Origin: Hyphococcus sp.
Lineage (GTDB): Bacteria > Pseudomonadota > Alphaproteobacteria > Caulobacterales > Parvularculaceae
Assembly (NCBI GenBank): GCA_021604605.1
Contig: BQJH01000137.1
Coordinates: forward strand, 1 to 7,868
Direction of reading: 5' to 3'
DNA: 7,868 nt
Shown piece by piece: positions 5,420 to 7,868 of the stretch. Every line of letters begins with the position of its first letter. The first letter of the stretch is position 1. Made by a program: the position numbers and the translations under genes. The notes beneath the pieces are model-generated. The model made no database searches, was not told the origin of the DNA, and saw only the letters and a list, made by a program, of their open reading frames with translations.

Positions 5420-6406
5420 TCAACAGAACTTTGCCTCAACACCCATATCCTTGAACTGAGGGCAGAAAAACTTGTCACCAAACTGAGGCCACATTATTTT
5501 TGCTCGACGATTTAATTCCTCGCCATACCACCCTTCATAGATGGTGGGATCTGGGTTTTGCGTTTGTGTAACCTCGCTGCCTAGGTAAATAACCCCATCT
5601 GCAATATCCTCAAGTTTCGGGGAGCCACGTCGAGAAGAATAAGTCATTTCTTTAGCTTCGATTCCACCGATGTCCGTTCCAACTATGGGAAAGAATAACT
5701 TGGGCTGATTATTGTCGATATACTGAGCTGCAAAATGAACCGTAGCCTCATCATCACCGTATATTCGGGCTACTACGCATAGCTCTCCTGGAAACGTCCG
5801 TTCCACAATGCGAGTGCTTTGCCCAACTCCGAGCTCATAATGCCGAAACCCAACAAGAATTAGCGTGCGTCCAACAGCAACTCCATGATCGCGAACGCGT
5901 TCGCCCATTATCTTTCCTCGATTGAGTAGTGGTTTTATTTCTTCATGATTTTCAATATTAGCCCAATCAATAGGTGCTCCTAGTGCTAATATTCGAACGC
6001 GACGATCTGGTGAACGATTTAGGTTCCCTTGCCTAGCAAGCTTGAAAAACTCCTCATATATTGGAGAATCCCATACCGTTAGCTGTGATGTATCGCGCCA
6101 AATTTTGGCGATCTCGTTAATGTCTATGTCTTCACCGTCGATCACATAACGGTCTATGAGATCTTGATGAAACGAATTTGCAAACTCGACGGCGATAATA
6201 TCTACATGATCAGTAAGGTCTTTTCGCAAGAGAAGTTGATTTCGTAACCAGACATGATTTGAAGCGCCATGAGCTTCGCTAATTGCTACGGCCCGACAAC
6301 TACCCTCAAACATTGCCAACAGCTCATCTTCCACATCATTCGATGCCAGCGCCTGGGCAGATAATGCGAAACACACGTAGATTAATAACAACAGTTTAAG
6401 TTTCAT
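5420..6406 (-). CDS. Secreted EreA/ChaN-like (Tiki superfamily-type) protein
   Basis: A 328-aa protein. The start is the second of two adjacent ATGs (6404-6406), six bases from GGAAGG (6413-6418); the first, 6407-6409, adds one Met. The frame runs further upstream to 6472, but that part has no signal-like sequence. Residues 1-22 form a signal peptide (KLKLLLLIYVCFALSAQALA). The mature protein has the pattern of the erythromycin esterase/ChaN-like fold: AISEAHG (E44, H46), IIAVEFANSFHQDLIDRY (E74), TVWDSPIYEEFF near 110-122, ILALGAPIDW near 139-148, and ILVGFRHYEL (H189). Family members are esterases or haem/metal-binding proteins with Glu and His in the pocket. Substrate is unknown, and macrolide resistance should not be assumed. 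It is AT-richer than its neighbours and stands alone on its strand. Confidence 0.87.
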   Translation of the reverse strand: MKLKLLLLIYVCFALSAQALASNDVEDELLAMFEGSCRAVAISEAHGASNHVWLRNQLLLRKDLTDHVDIIAVEFANSFHQDLIDRYVIDGEDIDINEIAKIWRDTSQLTVWDSPIYEEFFKLARQGNLNRSPDRRVRILALGAPIDWANIENHEEIKPLLNRGKIMGERVRDHGVAVGRTLILVGFRHYELGVGQSTRIVERTFPGELCVVARIYGDDEATVHFAAQYIDNNQPKLFFPIVGTDIGGIEAKEMTYSSRRGSPKLEDIADGVIYLGSEVTQTQNPDPTIYEGWYGEELNRRAKIMWPQFGDKFFCPQFKDMGVEAKFC

Positions 6407-6483
6407 CATTACCCTTCCAAGAAAATCTTTTTTGACAGACCTATTTGACTTCAGCGGCTTGGGATAAAGCATGTAACACAGCT

Positions 6484-6510
6484 ATTATCGGTGCTAAACA
6501 TTTTTCACAA
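6484..6510 (-). promoter_or_regulatory. Candidate promoter of the EreA/ChaN-like gene
   Basis: Read on the - strand, TTGTGA (6505-6510) and GATAAT (6484-6489) resemble -35 and -10 boxes, matching 4/6 and 5/6 of the sigma70 consensus, but the 15-base spacer is short. The leader would be about 70 bases. Confidence 0.3.
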
Positions 6511-6574
6511 TATCTTTGGTAAGGCCAGCTTTCTAGTTTCAATTAGCCGGTAATTTCCTGCCCAATACCCCCGA

Positions 6575-6584
6575 AGCGATCGCT
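6575..6584. repeat. 10-base perfect palindrome
   Basis: AGCGATCGCT is self-complementary and lies in the gene-free stretch. It could be a protein-binding or methylation site, or chance; a single copy is seen. Confidence 0.3.
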
Positions 6585-7021
6585 CGGTTTCGATACAAGA
6601 TAATTCGCTAATTTCCGGCCGTGACGATGGTGGGTAATAGCGAGAAATTATCGATTTTTGATTGAAACCTGACTGCCGCAGTGCGCCGGTTGCGGCGAAG
6701 CTAATTTAGAATCCAATCTCTGCAATGAGGTTCACACGACCGTTTAGCTACATTGATGCGAGGGGCAAATATGGACCGCACAAATGTCTCCCGGCACACT
6801 CATGAGCTAATGTTAGCTTATGCGCGCAGAACCGACTTCGCTCAGCTCTCACCAGTGCGCGTAACGCTCAATCTCATCCTTGCACCCTCTGATTGAATCA
6901 CGCACTCTCAAAATTCAACCCAGAGAGGGTAGTCTTCAATATTTCCCAGTGTTGGTGGATAGATATCCTCCCCCCACTGAACAGGCCCTATAATCCCTGA
7001 AATTGAAACGTGATTGGGTTG

Positions 7022-7669
7022 CTACATCCTGTTGATCGGGTCGAGCAAACCAACAACAATCGGAAAGGATGAGTAGCCGAATATCTGGCCAATAATCTCC
7101 GGGCGCATCATGATGGTGAGGATAACACCGGCGATGGCGCCGCCAAGATGGCCTTCATGGGCGATGCGGCCGCCTTGCGCGCCCATCATCGACGCGGAGA
7201 TCACCATGAAGCCAACACCATAAAGGATCGCGGGGATAGGGACCGGAACAAACAGAAAATAAAGAGGCTCAAACGGATAAAACAGACAGAAGGAGAGAAT
7301 AACGCCGGAAACACCGTCGGACGCGCCAAGGGAAGAATAGTTAGAATCATTCCGGTTGGCGTAAAAGGAGATGATGCCGCTTGCCAGCACGGCGCCAAAG
7401 TAAACAACAAGAAAACCATCCGCGCCGAGAAGGCGCTCAACTTCAGGACCAAAAACCAACAACGTCATCATGTTAAACAGGAGATGAAAGTAATCGCCAT
7501 GCAGGAAGGAAGACGTAAAGACGCGATAGTGCTGTTTATGTTCGGCGAGGGCGCCGACATTGAAAACAAAGCTGCCGACAAAGCGCCGGTCGAAACTAAG
7601 GCCGTAAACGCTCGCGATAATATTCGCGATGATCAAGGCATAGGTCGCTGGGGCGCCGGGCAGTTCCAT
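7022..7669 (-). CDS. Rhomboid family intramembrane serine protease
   Basis: A 215-aa multi-pass inner-membrane protein. Start ATG 7667-7669 has TAAGGA (7676-7681) six bases upstream. Rhomboid signatures are HGDYFHLLFNM (H57, H62, N66) after the first membrane segments, LGASDGVSGVILSF (114-127) and AHEGHLGGAIAGV (H171, H174). Rhomboids cut transmembrane substrates with a Ser-His dyad. S121 in GVSG lies 53 residues before H174, the same spacing as S201 and H254 of E. coli GlpG, so S121 is the better nucleophile candidate; S117 in GASD is the alternative. Six hydrophobic segments can be followed, with a short tail (DPINRM). It lies 75 bases downstream of the BolA-family gene on the same strand, possibly one operon. 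The substrate is unknown. Confidence 0.93.
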   Translation of the reverse strand: MELPGAPATYALIIANIIASVYGLSFDRRFVGSFVFNVGALAEHKQHYRVFTSSFLHGDYFHLLFNMMTLLVFGPEVERLLGADGFLVVYFGAVLASGIISFYANRNDSNYSSLGASDGVSGVILSFCLFYPFEPLYFLFVPVPIPAILYGVGFMVISASMMGAQGGRIAHEGHLGGAIAGVILTIMMRPEIIGQIFGYSSFPIVVGLLDPINRM

Positions 7670-7744
7670 GAAAATTCCTTATGATGAGAAACTGCGCGAA
7701 TTCACCCGCGCGGTCACGTCCTTTATGCAGCAGGTTTTTGTGCG

Positions 7745-7868
7745 TCAGTCTTCGACTTCTGAAGGGGTGAGGGTTTTCATGGCCAGAGCATGGATCGGCC
7801 CGGAGAGTTCTTCCCGCAGGATGTCATTGATCATGCGCTGGCGGGCGACACGCGATACGCCTTCGAAC
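7745..7868 (-). CDS. BolA-family protein, C-terminal part
   Basis: The final 41 codons are visible on the - strand, and the N-terminus lies beyond the window. FEGVSRVARQRMINDIL followed by REELSGPIHALAMKTLTP matches the end of the BolA fold. It has the FxG turn, the recognition helix with VARQR, and the HALAMKTLTP strand whose His is the conserved ligand used with monothiol glutaredoxins to hold a [2Fe-2S] cluster. Members act in iron-sulfur cluster handling or stress-linked gene control. Which paralogue this is (BolA or IbaG type) cannot be settled from the C-terminus, so no symbol is given. Confidence 0.85.
   Translation of the reverse strand, partial: FEGVSRVARQRMINDILREELSGPIHALAMKTLTPSEVED

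Larger units (their letters stand above)
6410..7021. other. About 600 bases without a recognisable gene
   Basis: The right part of this stretch, near 6410-6510, is the leader and promoter zone of the EreA/ChaN-like gene. Beyond that I see short symmetric sites only: the palindrome AGCGATCGCT (6575-6584), a GCCGCA/TGCGGC pair around a 10-base loop (6675-6696), and TAATTTCC twice near 6551 and 6609. No tRNA, convincing ORF or known element is visible. It may hold decayed genes, an unannotated RNA, or an island boundary. Confidence 0.6.

Noticed and set aside
5420..6406. Macrolide resistance gene
   Set aside because: The resemblance is to the broad EreA/ChaN fold only; sequence context gives no evidence for macrolide hydrolysis.
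6675..6696. GCCGCA/TGCGGC pair as a terminator
   Set aside because: Six-base stem with a 10-base loop and no T-run on either strand.
7148..7684. A 178-codon open frame on the + strand, very rich in charged residues
   Set aside because: It lies wholly antisense to the rhomboid gene, has no recognisable fold or signal, and its composition is what reverse reading of membrane-segment codons gives.
1..7868. CRISPR array, tRNA, rRNA, integrase or transposase
   Set aside because: No regularly spaced repeats, cloverleaf pattern, rRNA segments or recombinase motifs were seen on either strand.

Overview
The window looks like the chromosome of a Gram-negative bacterium, most likely an alphaproteobacterium. 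This rests on a BolA-family end next to a rhomboid protease, a DUF3617-type lipoprotein, and an S33 peptidase overlapping a carotenoid oxygenase. That assignment is inference from gene content, not a database match.

Layout. The + strand opens with the end of a proline-iminopeptidase-like hydrolase (1-465), overlapped by a complete carotenoid-cleavage-type dioxygenase (458-1873). Four bases after the dioxygenase stop comes an opposing gene for a large secreted HEAT-repeat protein (1878-3734, -). Next are a short divergent intergenic region, a 170-aa exported orphan protein (3878-4390, +) and a DUF3617-like lipoprotein (4564-5082, +). After about 320 bases without a gene comes a secreted EreA/ChaN-like protein (5420-6406, -). 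About 600 bases without a recognisable gene follow, then a rhomboid protease (7022-7669, -) and the C-terminus of a BolA-family protein (7745-7868, -).

Main observation. The last 9-17 codons of the dioxygenase, including its fourth iron-ligand histidine, recur twice downstream (3830-3874 and 5125-5166) without the rest of the gene. The three copies differ almost only at third codon positions, so they come from dioxygenase genes that diverged under selection rather than from a recent slip. Each copy is followed by an AT-richer stretch carrying an exported protein: HEAT protein, 170-aa protein, EreA/ChaN-like protein. The dioxygenase, DUF3617, rhomboid and BolA segments are GC-richer. This resembles repeated integration of small cargo modules at the 3' end of the dioxygenase gene, with the end restored each time. 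No recombinase is visible in the window, so the mechanism is open.

The hydrolase and dioxygenase probably form one transcription unit. The proteins in the interrupted region are all predicted to be exported or lipidated, so they probably act in the periplasm or envelope. Nothing in the sequence ties them into one pathway.
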